Below, piece after piece: positions 45,052 through 55,040 of a DNA stretch of 64,000 nucleotides (positions are counted from its first letter, which is position 1; every line of letters starts with the position of its first letter). Location: NCBI GenBank assembly GCA_025531455.1, contig JAMYHL010000103.1:52676-116675 (forward strand), read 5' to 3'. The translations under genes and the position numbers were made by a program. The notes below the pieces were generated by a model, which was not told the origin of the DNA, made no database searches, and saw only the letters and a list, made by a program, of their open reading frames with translations. The stretch comes from Apiotrichum sp. Y4204 (taxonomy: Eukaryota; Basidiomycota; Tremellomycetes; Trichosporonales; Trichosporonaceae).

Positions 45052-46473
45052 ATGTCAAGTGACAAGATGCACTCGCTGCATGTCATGAACCCCGAGCCCG
45101 CGCCCGAGGTCGTGCGTCCGCCGCCGGCGCCGCCTCCACCTCCGCCGCTGAATCCCACCGAGCGCCGGCGAGACACACAGGAGCGCCGCCGCCGGCTGGC
45201 CGTCGCATACGGCGCCGCAGTGACAGGCTATCCGCGCGGGTCGAACGAGCACGTCTACGCGCTTCCCGCACGGTTCTCTACAGCCACCGCGCGCGTCGAT
45301 GATCCCGTCCTCGAGCGCACATATCGCGCCATCGCTGTCCTCCGAACGCGGCTTGCAACCGCCGCCGCCCCTGGCGCCGACAGAGACAGCGGCAACGCTC
45401 AATCTCCCGCTGCTGATATCGCCGATGCCTCAGATCCGATGGCTGCGGCTGATGCTGTCCGCGCGCTGTCCATCCTCATTACCCGCCTCCGGCCGGGGCA
45501 GCGGCGATATCTCGCTCAGCAGATGCTCGGCCGCGACGTCCCGCCACCGGGACGCGCGTGCGGGGTGTGCTGGGCAACACTTGAAGGGCAGGCATCCCGT
45601 CTCCCGTGTGGTCACCACTTTCACTACTCGTGCATCCAGGTGCGTGGGGGGCGGAGACCAGTGGAGCCAGACGGCCATGGACTCCGAGGAGCGTCTCCAC
45701 AACCTTGGTCTTTGCTGACGGCAGACCACGCTAGACAATGCCGACACCTGCCGCTGTCCAGTATGCAACCGGGATCTGACACTAGCCGCGCTGCTGCACG
45801 ACGCAATGACGCACTGCACGGGACAAGGCGACGCGGATGCGCTGTGGAAGTCTCTGCCGTCCGATCTGCTCGCGAACGACACTGTGCGCCCCTTGACTCC
45901 GCCACTGGGCGGCGCGGCGCCCTCCCTCGCGGCCGTGAAGGAGAGCTGGAGATCAAAGGTGAATGGGGCGTACGACGCGGCTGGGGTGAAAGAGCGCGCA
46001 TGGCAGCTCGACACGGACCTCCGCCGCTTCGCATATACCACTCCGCGGACGCTACGAGACCGCGCGTGTGTCGTGCACGACATTGCCCGCGCACTGGATA
46101 CCGCCGGGCCAAGGGAACGCGAGCGCCGCGCAACAGCGTACCTCGACCAACACCGCGTGCGCGCGAGCATCAAGGAACCGCTCAACCTCAACCACTGCTG
46201 TGCCGTGTGCCGCACGCCGATCGCCGCGTCCGAGACGTGCTCCCCGCCGTGTGGACATGTGGTGCACACCGAGTGTTGGCCGGTGAGCCCCCGTTTTTGG
46301 GGGTGTGCTGACTCCAGTCGTGGTTCCAGCAGACAAGAGGCACACAGTGTCCGGTCTGCCAACGTGACATTGCCGTCTTCGCGTGCATGGCGACCATGGC
46401 GGCCCCGGACGGCGCGGCGGGCCTCCAGACGGCCAAGGACTTGTGGATGACAGTGGAGGAGGTGTACTTTTAG
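45052..46473 (+). CDS. Protein with two RING-H2 zinc fingers
   Basis: Exons 45052-45639, 45725-46282 and 46318-46473 encode 433 residues. A Pro-rich N-terminus (PPPAPPPPPP) precedes a first RING-H2 with C170, C173, C186, H188, H191, C194, C207 and C210. A second lies near the C-terminus with C355, C358, C372, H374, H377, C380, C393 and C396. Both share CGH-x2-H-x2-C and CPVC. RING-H2 domains usually recruit E2 enzymes, so a ubiquitin-ligase role is likely; the partner and substrate are unknown. The acceptor at 46317 was chosen because it adds SWFQ and gives the second RING its usual tryptophan before CPVC. The order is not that of RBR ligases, because no IBR domain lies between the rings. Confidence 0.78.
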
Positions 46474-46595
46474 ATAGCAGCGGGCTGTGAGTATATAATA
46501 CGATAGGATACGATCTACAAGATGTACTGTAATGCGATGCATTGACTGGATCTTCGTGGTGATGCGGAGACGCCGCACTAGACGCGGCTCGTGGC

Positions 46596-46676
46596 GGGCG
46601 TGTAGCTCAGTTGGTAGAGCGTTCCATTCGCATCGGTGATTTGGAAAGGTCTTTGGTTCGATTCCTAACTCGTCCA
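46596..46676 (+). tRNA. tRNA-Ala (CGC) with 8-nt intron
   Basis: The 81-base gene is identical to the tRNA-Ala(AGC) at 26316 outside the anticodon arm. The anticodon stem is TTCCA / TGGAA, the loop reads TTCGCA, then an 8-nt intron, then T. G3-U70 and the two unusual T-T mismatches are conserved. A run of five T at 46707-46711 can serve as the pol III terminator. Confidence 0.88.
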
Positions 46677-46934
46677 TGCTGCCTCTTGAGGACATCTCGA
46701 GATTGCTTTTTGGAACTGGGGATAGGGGAATGGGGAGGGAGCAATTCTGGAGATGGAAGTGGGGAGTGGTGGAAAAAAAAAAAAGAACAGCGTAGATGAT
46801 GGCGCGTAGATGATGGCGTTTTTCGAGTGGTGGTGATCAGTAAGATCAATGTGGCGGACGCAAGGTGGCACCCTCCATGAGGACAAGAAAGCCACAGCGA
46901 TGCACAATGCAAGTATGTACAAAAGATACAACAC

Positions 46935-47711
46935 CTATCCCCCAAACATCTCGGGGTCAATCTCCTCCTCGTCGCTCCCATCCTCTTCCGACTCGTCTCC
47001 CAGCTCACACTCCCCAACAGCATCGGCGCGCATCATGGCCTTTATCACAACACGCGGCGGGGTACTCCTAACGCCGACGACGCGCCGTAGGGCGCGGAGG
47101 AACAGCTCGTGGCGCAGCCTCGCCTCGCGCGGCGCTGCCGGATGCTCGTACACTTTGCCATACCCGGTTCCCGTCAAGTCGATCGTGGCTCCGAAACGCA
47201 TCCATTCGGAGCCAGGGGGATACACGACGAGATAGATGTTCGCGAGCGTGCTTACGAGAACGAGCTGCGGCTGGAGTGTAATGGCCGGAAGCCGCTCGGG
47301 AACCAGAGCGGTGCGCTCACGGTCGCCTGTTGGTCTGAGGGAGAGCGGTACGCCGGGCATCGCGACGCGCAGGGCGGTCTCGACAGCACGGAGGAGCGGC
47401 GCGAGGAGGGAATGGGCCGCGCGTGCTGTGGTGGCGATCCGTGTGTGCTCGTCCGGCGGCATGGCGGGGTGGGTTTCGAGAAGGATGCGCGCTGCTTCGA
47501 GAGACGCGGTTGCTGTCCATTTCCCCGAACGGATCTGTACGACGCCGTAGTCGATGAGGTGGACGCCAGGGAGGAGCGGCGTCGGAGGTTGCCCTTCAGT
47601 CGGTATGAATAGTTTAGGGATCGCGTCCCCGGGCCCATGGTCAAGGTCGCGCGCGTCGTATTCGAACGGGTCCTCGAGGCGTACCGATGCTGGACTGGAC
47701 AATGTCGTCAT
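46935..47711 (-). CDS. Hypothetical protein, 258 residues
   Basis: A single intronless frame. It starts MTTLSSPASVRLEDPFEYDA, has a central region with alternating hydrophobic segments (about 80-190, including ITLQPQLVLVSTLANIYLVVYPP, which could be beta strands or a buried helix), a basic helix near 200-225, and a strongly acidic tail (ESEEDGSDEEEIDPEMFGG). I recognise no family. Frame length, start context and the acidic end make a real gene plausible. It lies between tRNA-Ala and tRNA-Leu. Confidence 0.55.
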   Translation of the reverse strand: MTTLSSPASVRLEDPFEYDARDLDHGPGDAIPKLFIPTEGQPPTPLLPGVHLIDYGVVQIRSGKWTATASLEAARILLETHPAMPPDEHTRIATTARAAHSLLAPLLRAVETALRVAMPGVPLSLRPTGDRERTALVPERLPAITLQPQLVLVSTLANIYLVVYPPGSEWMRFGATIDLTGTGYGKVYEHPAAPREARLRHELFLRALRRVVGVRSTPPRVVIKAMMRADAVGECELGDESEEDGSDEEEIDPEMFGG

Positions 47712-48987
47712 CTGTAGGGGGGGATAGGAGAAGACACGATAGTCTCCTCTTACTATCTATATCTACTCTATCTCGACCCACGGCAACATTGCAACGAACC
47801 CACGCCACCGCCTCGGCGGCCGGATCCTTTGCGTTTGGCATGGTTGCATATCTCAGGATCGCGCTCACACGCAAGGGTACTGTATACTGGGCTTGTTCTC
47901 TAGGGGAGGGGCGCCGTACCGTTTGCGTTGGAAGCTGAAAACAGAGTCTAAATCGTCAGGCTCAAAGCTGTATCATCGTTCGTCAAACCGGCGTGTCCTG
48001 AGAATATCGCGGGTACCTCGCCTCAGTCGTGCGTCTCCGGTGTGCGTCTCCCCCGTAGCTTGCGGAACTCAAGACGCGCAACGCACGTATCTGACGCCGT
48101 TACTGGGTACCACGGTTCCTGGCTGCTGTGCTCTGCCCTAGCTGCTCTCAGCCTCTCAGCGCTTGGTACGCGATGGACCGACTCGAGATCTCCTGTATCT
48201 CCTGTGGCGCAGACTAGATACGCCACACTGATAGGAGAAAGAGTTGGCCCTGGTGTCCATGTGGACCCCCGCACAGACCGCCAGACCGTCAGACCAAGTC
48301 CGAGCTACATAGCAGTACATGTCATCAGTCGACCAGTACCCACAGGCAACGACATTGTGGATATCGCGGCTGAGATCCTGAGACAATCACAGTGCCGGAT
48401 CAGTCGGACACGAGCCGGCTGCAGAGGACAAACTAAGCGTCCCATTCCTCGGGCTGGACTGGCGTAATGGCGAGAAGAAGGAATGCAAAGTGCCAGATCT
48501 CAGACTCGGGTGCGATGCCACGCGCCACGACGCCTGGCCCATGGCCCAGTGGCCAGCTGCTGTCTCCGAGTCGCTGCTTTTCTCCTGGCGCTGGTCTGTG
48601 CGGTCGTCGTATCGGAGCAACAGAGATAAGCCCAGAGCACGTGTCGCCTGGCCCCTCCAATATATAATACAAGAAAACCAGGAAATCCTCCGTCCCACGA
48701 CCGCTGCGTATAGACTGAATTGTCTGGGAGACTGGAGGTGACAAATGTTGATCATGGCCTTCGATCTTTTGACGAGCTCTAACCACCAGAGCTCCATGAC
48801 TGTTCAGTGCTGTTTGTGGTACACTCTCTCTCTCTCGAGTCTCTGTTTATCCACACAATGCCGGCCACCTGAGAAGCCATTTATCCCAGCTATCCTCAGG
48901 CCACGGCGTCGTGGCGTCGCGGCATCTCGCGTACCCTCGACATCGGCAGGAGGCAAAAAGTTCGGCTGAAGGAACTGAATCCTCGTT
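47712..48987. other. Intergenic region, nothing recognised
   Basis: Frames on both strands are short and unlike known proteins. A T-run on the minus strand (AAAAA at 48955-48959 on the plus strand) may terminate the tRNA-Leu transcript. Confidence 0.4.
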
Positions 48988-49075
48988 TGACGAGAGTGGG
49001 ATTCGAACCCACGTCCGAAGACTGCGGAAGGGATAAACCTTAACACAGCGCCTTAGACCGCTCGGCCATCTCGCC
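48988..49075 (-). tRNA. tRNA-Leu (AAG) with 10-nt intron
   Basis: On the minus strand the 88 bases form a GGCGAGA / TCTCGTC acceptor stem, GCC / GGC D-stem with GCGGTCTAA loop, CTGTG / CGCAG anticodon stem, a TCTTCGGAC variable arm and a GTGGG-TTCGAAT-CCCAC T-arm, with discriminator A. The anticodon loop begins TTAAGG, so the anticodon is AAG, followed by a 10-nt intron at position 37/38. The variable arm and A73 fit a leucine tRNA. Confidence 0.9.
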
Positions 49076-49607
49076 GTTAACATTTTTTTAGGTGCTTCTT
49101 TGGTATACCTGGAGAGCTCGGGGAGACCGCGGAGGAGCCGAAAGGCCGAGAGGCCGAGGGTTGAAAGATATGCCTCATTTGGTGCTTTATTCAGCGCTAG
49201 CAGCAGTGCGTTTGGTTCGCGTGGGCGGCGGGAATGCCGCGGTGTCCGGCGTGTGTCAGGTGGGGACGGAAGTGACCTTCCGAGCCAGGGTCTGAGTAAT
49301 GACCGCAGGCTGGCCAACAATTGGGGCCATCAAGTGCTCCTGTGGCCAGTGAACACTAGGTGGGCCGGGCGTGCTTATTGATCGCGAGAGGTGGGCTTTG
49401 TACGGCGAGCGAGAGCTCGACCCAGTCTCCTTCCAAGTCATGCAGCAATGGACGGAGCCAGGTATCTCTGAGCACACTGTATCGCTGCATCATGCAATAG
49501 AAACACACATAGACAACTCCCAAAACCAGCGACTACTGCTACTTCTGCCTACACTGTTCGATTTTCTTCTACCTGTCCGACTCGCCCGACGCGCTGCGCC
49601 GAGGCGC
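49076..49607. other. Intergenic region, nothing recognised
   Basis: This lies between tRNA-Leu and the 3' end of the dioxygenase gene. No gene or repeat is seen. Confidence 0.4.
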
Positions 49608-50552
49608 CTAAGCACGCTGGAGGTGGAAGTCCTGGACGAGCTCGTACTGGAGCTTGTCGCGGACCTCGGGGGCAGCCTTGGCCTTGGTCTCCTCGGTGAT
49701 GGGCTTGAAGTCGACGATGAGGTCGTCCTTGACGGCGAAGACGGCGTCGTCCTTGAGGTAGTCCGAAGTGCGGTCAAAGATCTGGGTGACGAGGGTGGTG
49801 TGGCCGGGCGACTCGACCCAGAAGTGGATGTGGGCCGGGCGGTAGGGGTGGCGGTCGAGGAGCTTGAGCAGGTTGCCGGCGGAGAAGTCGTACGGGATGG
49901 GGTAGGGGGTGGGGCGGAGGCAGACGGTGTGGTAGCGGCCCTCCGAGTCGGTCTGGAAGCGGCCACGGCAGTGGTACTCGGGCTTCTCGGGGGTCTGGGC
50001 GTCGTAAAGTCCGTCGGGGGCGTCGTGCCAGACGTCAACGAGGGCGTTGGGCAGCGGCTTGCCGTCCGCGTCGTAGATCGTTCCCGAGAGGAAGGTGTAG
50101 GGGGCTCCGGGCTCGTCCTGGCGAACGATGCACTCGCCGTTAGGGGAGACGGGGACACCGGCGCGGTAGAAGGGGCCGAGGATGGCCGAGTGGGTGGCGT
50201 CCTTGTTCTCGTCACCACCGGTGCGGGCCGGGCGGGTCTGGTCGAGGGTGTTGACGAGCGACTCGACACCAAGAACGTCGGAAACGAGGACAACCTCATT
50301 ACGCTTCTCCGAGGAGACCTGGCCGGCCTGGACAAGGAGGTTGCAGGTAGCCATCCACTCCTCGGTGGTGATGTCGGCCTCGATGAGGAACTCGTGAAGC
50401 TTGCGGATGAGGATGGGCATCACCTGCTTGACACGGGGAGAGGCCTTGTCGCCGGTGGCGTCGATGCTGGGCTATCAGCAACATGTTCTGCGATGCGTGC
50501 GGCTGCGGGGGACTTACACAGCCTTGGTGTAGGCGGACCAGTCGTAGGACAT
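49608..50552 (-). CDS. Intradiol ring-cleavage dioxygenase (hydroxyquinol/catechol 1,2-dioxygenase)
   Basis: Exons 50552-50518 and 50466-49608 encode 297 residues, the normal family length. An N-terminal helical dimerization region is followed by the catalytic beta-sandwich. The four Fe(III) ligands are Y166 (DGLYDAQ), Y190 (EGRYHTV), H224 and H226 (RPAHIHF). The enzyme inserts both atoms of O2 between adjacent hydroxyls, converting catechol to cis,cis-muconate or hydroxyquinol to maleylacetate. RPAHIHFWVESPGH and DDAVFAVKDDLIVDF look closer to the hydroxyquinol type, whereas the salicylate hydroxylase and muconate-type cyclase in the window argue for catechol; I leave both open. It is cytosolic, with no targeting signal. 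Upstream and divergent lies the NTF2-fold gene. Confidence 0.92.
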
Positions 50553-52046
50553 TGTGATTGAGGTGTGGTGAGGTGGGGGGGAGGGGAAGGGGGTAGTAGA
50601 TGAAGATGGTGTCGATATCAAAACCTTGTTGATTCTTATATGTATGTCACAAAAAAGAGAGAGAGTTGTTCGTCAACTTGGCACTACGGCTTACCAAGGC
50701 ATATCGAGCCGTCATGGTTCCGATATCGGTCCCGGGTTTCCATCTCTGATTTCTTCGATCAGTACGGTGTCTTGCCCCCCACCGGGTGGTTCCAGTTTGA
50801 TCTCGCTCAAAGAGTGTCCCATCGGCCCGGCGACCGCGGCATGTGCATGTGCAACCCACCGCACTTCATACGTTGCGACCTTCGTCGGCTGCGGCGTCCT
50901 CCCACATCGTCGTTTAATTGTTCTCCCTCACCCTTTGTGTTCCTATGCCCCTGTGCAAAGGATCAAAAGGGCTCCCAACGTCTCCCCGCTCCTCTGCCCC
51001 GCTGGGGCTCCAGCTCGCAGGAGAGTATCACGCGCCCATTGTTCCTGGCACGCCCGATTCCGATATGTGCGCGCCACACCGCCCGCCAGGCCGTCAGACA
51101 TTGTTCCTCCATGCCCAAGCACCAAGCAAAGCCCTGTTGTTGTCGGACTAATACCTACTACCCAGCAGCAGAGGCGGGGCAAAGGTAAACGTCGTCATGC
51201 CGGCCGGCCCCGGGCCCTGAAGCCCGAGAGGAGAGGACGTATGTTCCGTTGCCACTCTCGGAGCACCCGATCCGATCCTGGAACCCCCCCAGGACACTGC
51301 GTCGCGATTCCTCCTCGGCGCAGCCGTGCCGCCCCGTCCTCGTTGCGGTCGTGTTCCACCGCGTATGCTGTACGGCCGCCCTTGTCGTTTCGGGGACAGG
51401 CATGTGCATGTCCCGCCCGTTATTCCGAGGCCGGCGTCTGATGTCTGATGTGATGTTGTGTGACGGGGCAACGTAGTGGCATGTGGCGCGGTGCAGTGCG
51501 CTGTGCGCTGTGCGGCGATAGGATTGGGGTTGTGGCCGCCCCGCTGGAGCTCGAGGGAATTAGGAGGAGAGAGACAATAGCACAGCGGCGGAACAACAGC
51601 AACGGCACCCAACAAGCTGAGCTTGGCTGTTGGGGGCTGTCGTGGTCGTCCGGCGCCAACGCGGCCGGTATCCGCCCGCGGAGAGGGTCAAAGTAGTGTG
51701 ATCTGGGGCAAGTTGTGGCGAAGCCACTCGTAGAATGTAGAATGGACGACGAAAATGACAGAATGCAGTAGAGACATGTTTGCAGGACGTCTCATGTATG
51801 ATGAGCTCGCAGAGAAAGCTGATGTACTCGAGATAAGTTCTGAAGCGCACGGAATAACATCCCGACGACGCGCGCTGAGTGGTTGTCCCGCAATGTCATG
51901 ATCCCGAATCGCGGCCCAGCTCCATCACATCCATCCTGCCACCTCCACCGCACAGAGCCACTTAACCACCCCGCACGGCGTCAACTTGAGGTTACTACCT
52001 CCCATCTCACCTGAACATCCCAACTCTCAACTCCCAACTCTCCACG
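50553..52046. other. Divergent 1.5 kb region between dioxygenase and NTF2-fold genes
   Basis: No gene is supported. It is the shared upstream region of two probably co-functioning genes, so regulator sites are expected, but I cannot identify them by eye. Confidence 0.45.
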
Positions 52047-52479
52047 ATGCCCGTCTCCGCCGCCGTCTCCAACTTTGTCACCGAGCTGTACCGCGCCTCG
52101 GACGTCGGTCCCGAGGGCCACGACGCCTATGTCGACCTGTACCTCCCGAACGCGACGCTCGTGATGGGCCCCGCGACGTACGAGGGCCACGAGGGCATCA
52201 AGCAGTTCCGTGTCGGCGGGTGGGAAAAGGTCGCTTCCCGCAAGCACATTTGCAAGGGCATTTTCCAGGGCGAGAACCCCGACGAGGTCATGACCTACGG
52301 CACTGTCGACTACGGGTTCAAGGACGGGTCGAAGAAGGAGGGCATCGAGTGGGCTGCGCGTCTCCTCGTTGACCAGTCGTCCGGATCGCCTAAGATCAAG
52401 TTCTACCAGGTCTTCATCGTGAGTTGCGCGGATTTGATGGTCATGAGTGCACAGACTGACACTGCAGACCCAGAAGTGA
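52047..52479 (+). CDS. NTF2-like / SnoaL-fold protein
   Basis: Exons 52047-52418 and 52468-52479 encode 127 residues; the second exon adds only TQK. Length and pattern fit the SnoaL/NTF2-like cone fold: helical start VSNFVTELYRASDV, YVDLYLPNATLVMGPATYEGHEGIKQF (the usual D/E-x-F/Y and G-x-x-A/G-I motifs), then antiparallel strands up to KIKFYQVFI. Family members are small isomerases, cyclases, dehydratases or ligand-binding proteins. It is flanked by ring-cleavage and lactone-processing genes, so it could act on a ring-cleavage product, for example as a lactone isomerase. That role is inference; the fold call is moderately firm. Confidence 0.72.
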
Positions 52480-52863
52480 GGGCTGTTCATAGTGCATGAG
52501 CTGAAATAGAACTGGATTCAGATGTCACTTGTCGGAAGTATTGTGCGGAGCAGATTGAGCAGAACAAGTGAACAGGATACGTCGTTGCACAGCTTTGGGG
52601 CTGATGGGGAACGTCTTACTCATCATGTCTCTAATCGCCGAGAAGCTCGAGCTCAATCTCGCAGATGGTCGCAATAACTTCACCGCATTCAGTGACTTCA
52701 TTGACATCCACGGTATGAGCCCTGCTGCCTGACTCCCGGAGGGCGTTGGCGGTCACCGCTGCGGCCTGTTTGCAGCCACACTACGATACACCATAGTCTA
52801 CATGTCATGCATAGTACACTGTTCCGATTCCCGATGCTAGTGCTAATGTACTGATTCTCCAAT
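52480..52863. other. Convergent 3' intergenic region
   Basis: This 380-base segment lies between the ends of the NTF2-fold and fusion-enzyme genes. Nothing recognisable. Confidence 0.4.
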
Positions 52864-55040
52864 CTACAGCCAGACGGCGACGGAGGCAGGGTGCGAGTCG
52901 CCCTGTGCGCCGACCTTGACCTCGTCGACGACAGCGAACCCGCTCTCGGGAAGGTAGCTGAGGATCTGGATAAAGCCAATCTCCGAGTCGGTAAGCGTGA
53001 GGAAGACCTCGCCGCGGGGGCCAAAGTTGGGGCAGACCTCGATGGCGTTGGCCCAGCCACCAGATGTTGTCGTCTGGAAGCGGTGGGTGGGGTTTCCTGC
53101 CGCGGCGCCAACGGGGTCCGCGAGGCGCCCCTCGGGGGTGAGGTTCCAGGCGGTGACCCAGCCCTTTGTCTCGTTTTCGAGGCCGCGAGTCGAGCCAAAG
53201 ACGACCGACGCGTCAGGCGAAAGACGCACCTCGTCGGCCCAGTACTTGCCGCAGTCGTCACCGGGGGGAAGGATGTTGGCGCCCTCGACAAACTCGAGGC
53301 GCTGGTCGTCGTCGCTGAGGCGGAAGACATCGACGTGCGACGAGTGCTCCTGCAGCGAGTAGACGAGCTTGCCGTTGGGGTGCGGCCATGCGTGGCGCGG
53401 GCCGTCGTGCGGGCGCGTCGCGACGTTCTTGGACGCCTCGGTCAAGAGGCCAGTGGCAGTGTCGACGTGGTACATCCACACACAGTTGCGGCCAATGTCG
53501 GCAACATACAGCTTGGTGCCGTCGGGGGAGAGGTCGGCCGAGTGGCCGCCGTGGCGGAGGCCGCCAAAGTCGAGCTGCGAGTTGCCCTTGTGCATCTCCG
53601 CCTCGCTCACGAGCGCAAATGACTGAACAGCCGGCTGCTGGAGAAGCTGGCCGTCCTTGTCGAGGAGGAAGACGTCGACCTGCGGCCCGCAGGCAGAGTA
53701 CATGGCCTTGTCGTTGGCAACGACGTACCCGGACATGTACTTGCACTGAACGGTCTGGCGGAGCTCGGTGGTGGGGAACGGCTTGTCCGCCGAGGGGGGC
53801 ACGATCGCGTACGAGCTCACGTTCGGGATCTCGCCCCAGCCGGTGGTGTAGAGCGTCTTGCCGTCGGCCGAGACGTCGAGCCAGTTGTGCCCGCCAACAG
53901 CCTTGTTCGTGTGCTGCAGCTCAAGCTTGCCCTTGACGGTGTTGAAGTTGAGGGTGTAGATGTACGGCGAGCGGAACGTGCCGAGGAGGATCGAGTAGTC
54001 GGTGGGCGCGAGGGTCTGGGCGATGGCTTTGCCGACCTTGAGCGGCGCCTCGATCGCGCCCCAGTGTCCGACGTTCTGGAGTACGACGCTGGATCCGCGC
54101 CCCTCGGGCACCTCGGCGGCCCAGGCAGAGACGGCAGCAGGGCCAGCGAGGTAGTCCTCCTCGCCGCCGATGATGTGCACGGGAACCGGGAGGTTGGCGC
54201 CCTGGATGTTCGGTGTCGTTGCGAGCGCGCGGCACGCGGCGGCGTACGCGGCCGGCTTGGTGGTCGCGACGAGGTGGCGGATAAACGCGCAGGCGGAAAA
54301 GTTGGACGCGGCACACACCTTGGCGACAGCGGTGGCGGCCACGGTGGACGCAATGCCGCTGAGGCCCTCGACGGTCGACGCGGCCTCGGCACGCTTGCGC
54401 ATGTTCTCCTTGGCCCCCTCGGGGAGGTTACGCACGGGGTGGAGAAGAATGAGGCGCTCGACCATCTCGGGGTGCTTCTCGGCAAAGAGCGAGGTCACGG
54501 TCTGGGGTCAGTACACTTTCAGAAGGCAATGTCCATCGGTCATCGTTGCTCTTCCGCTCACGTCTTACTCACGCCGTTCATAGAGTGCGCCAGGAGGACG
54601 ACCTTCTTCAGCCCCAGACCGGCAAGCACGCCCTCGAGGTCCGCAACATAGTCCGCCATGGTGATGTCGCGCCCCGAAAAGTCGCTCAGTCCGTGTCCGT
54701 CCATGTCGTATGCGTACAGCTCGCGCGTGCGTGCCAGCCCCGAAGCGTGCAGCGCCGGCAGCCAGAAGGACGATGCGCTGGGGTTAGCTTTGAGCTGGTA
54801 TGGGGTGGATTCCGAACCCCGCCATGCCACTATCACTGGCCCAGAGGCCCTCGCTGCTAGTTCCCTCCGGCCGTGCTCACCCCGCCGGCCGTGCTCGCTG
54901 CTCGCTGACACTCACCCTCCGAGACCGTGAATCGCGACGACGGGAACGCCCTTGGCGGCCTGCGACGGCGCCGAGTGCACATAGTACACCTTGCGGCCGT
55001 TGAGGTCGAGAATCTTGCCGTTGAACGTGGGGTTGGACAT
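52864..55040 (-). CDS. Bifunctional enol-lactone hydrolase / (carboxy)muconate lactonizing enzyme fusion
   Basis: Exons 55040-54916, 54777-54573 and 54501-52864 encode 655 residues. Residues 1-275 are an alpha/beta-hydrolase of the 3-oxoadipate enol-lactonase type: HGLGG oxyanion loop (38-42), nucleophile S107 in AHSMNG, D226 in GGEED and H256 in NVGHWG. From about residue 281 (LLGTFRSPYIYTLNF) to the end is a seven-bladed beta-propeller resembling Neurospora 3-carboxymuconate lactonizing enzyme, with HGGHSADLSPDGTKLYVADIG, GPRHAWPHPNGKLVYSL and TSGGWANAIEVCP. Both domains are full length and in one frame, separated by only a few residues, within a single 1.6 kb exon. The protein should form a muconolactone-type product and then hydrolyse the lactone towards 3-oxoadipate. 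Whether the substrate is cis,cis-muconate or its 3-carboxy form is not decided by sequence. Confidence 0.9.

Noticed and set aside
46283..46329. Alternative acceptor at 46329 in the RING gene
   Set aside because: It keeps the frame but removes SWFQ and the conserved RING tryptophan and makes a longer intron; the acceptor at 46317 fits both the 35-nt intron size and the domain.
49371..50561. 396-codon open frame antisense to the intradiol dioxygenase
   Set aside because: It is a low-complexity V/L/G/D-rich translation opposite a gene with all four iron ligands in place.
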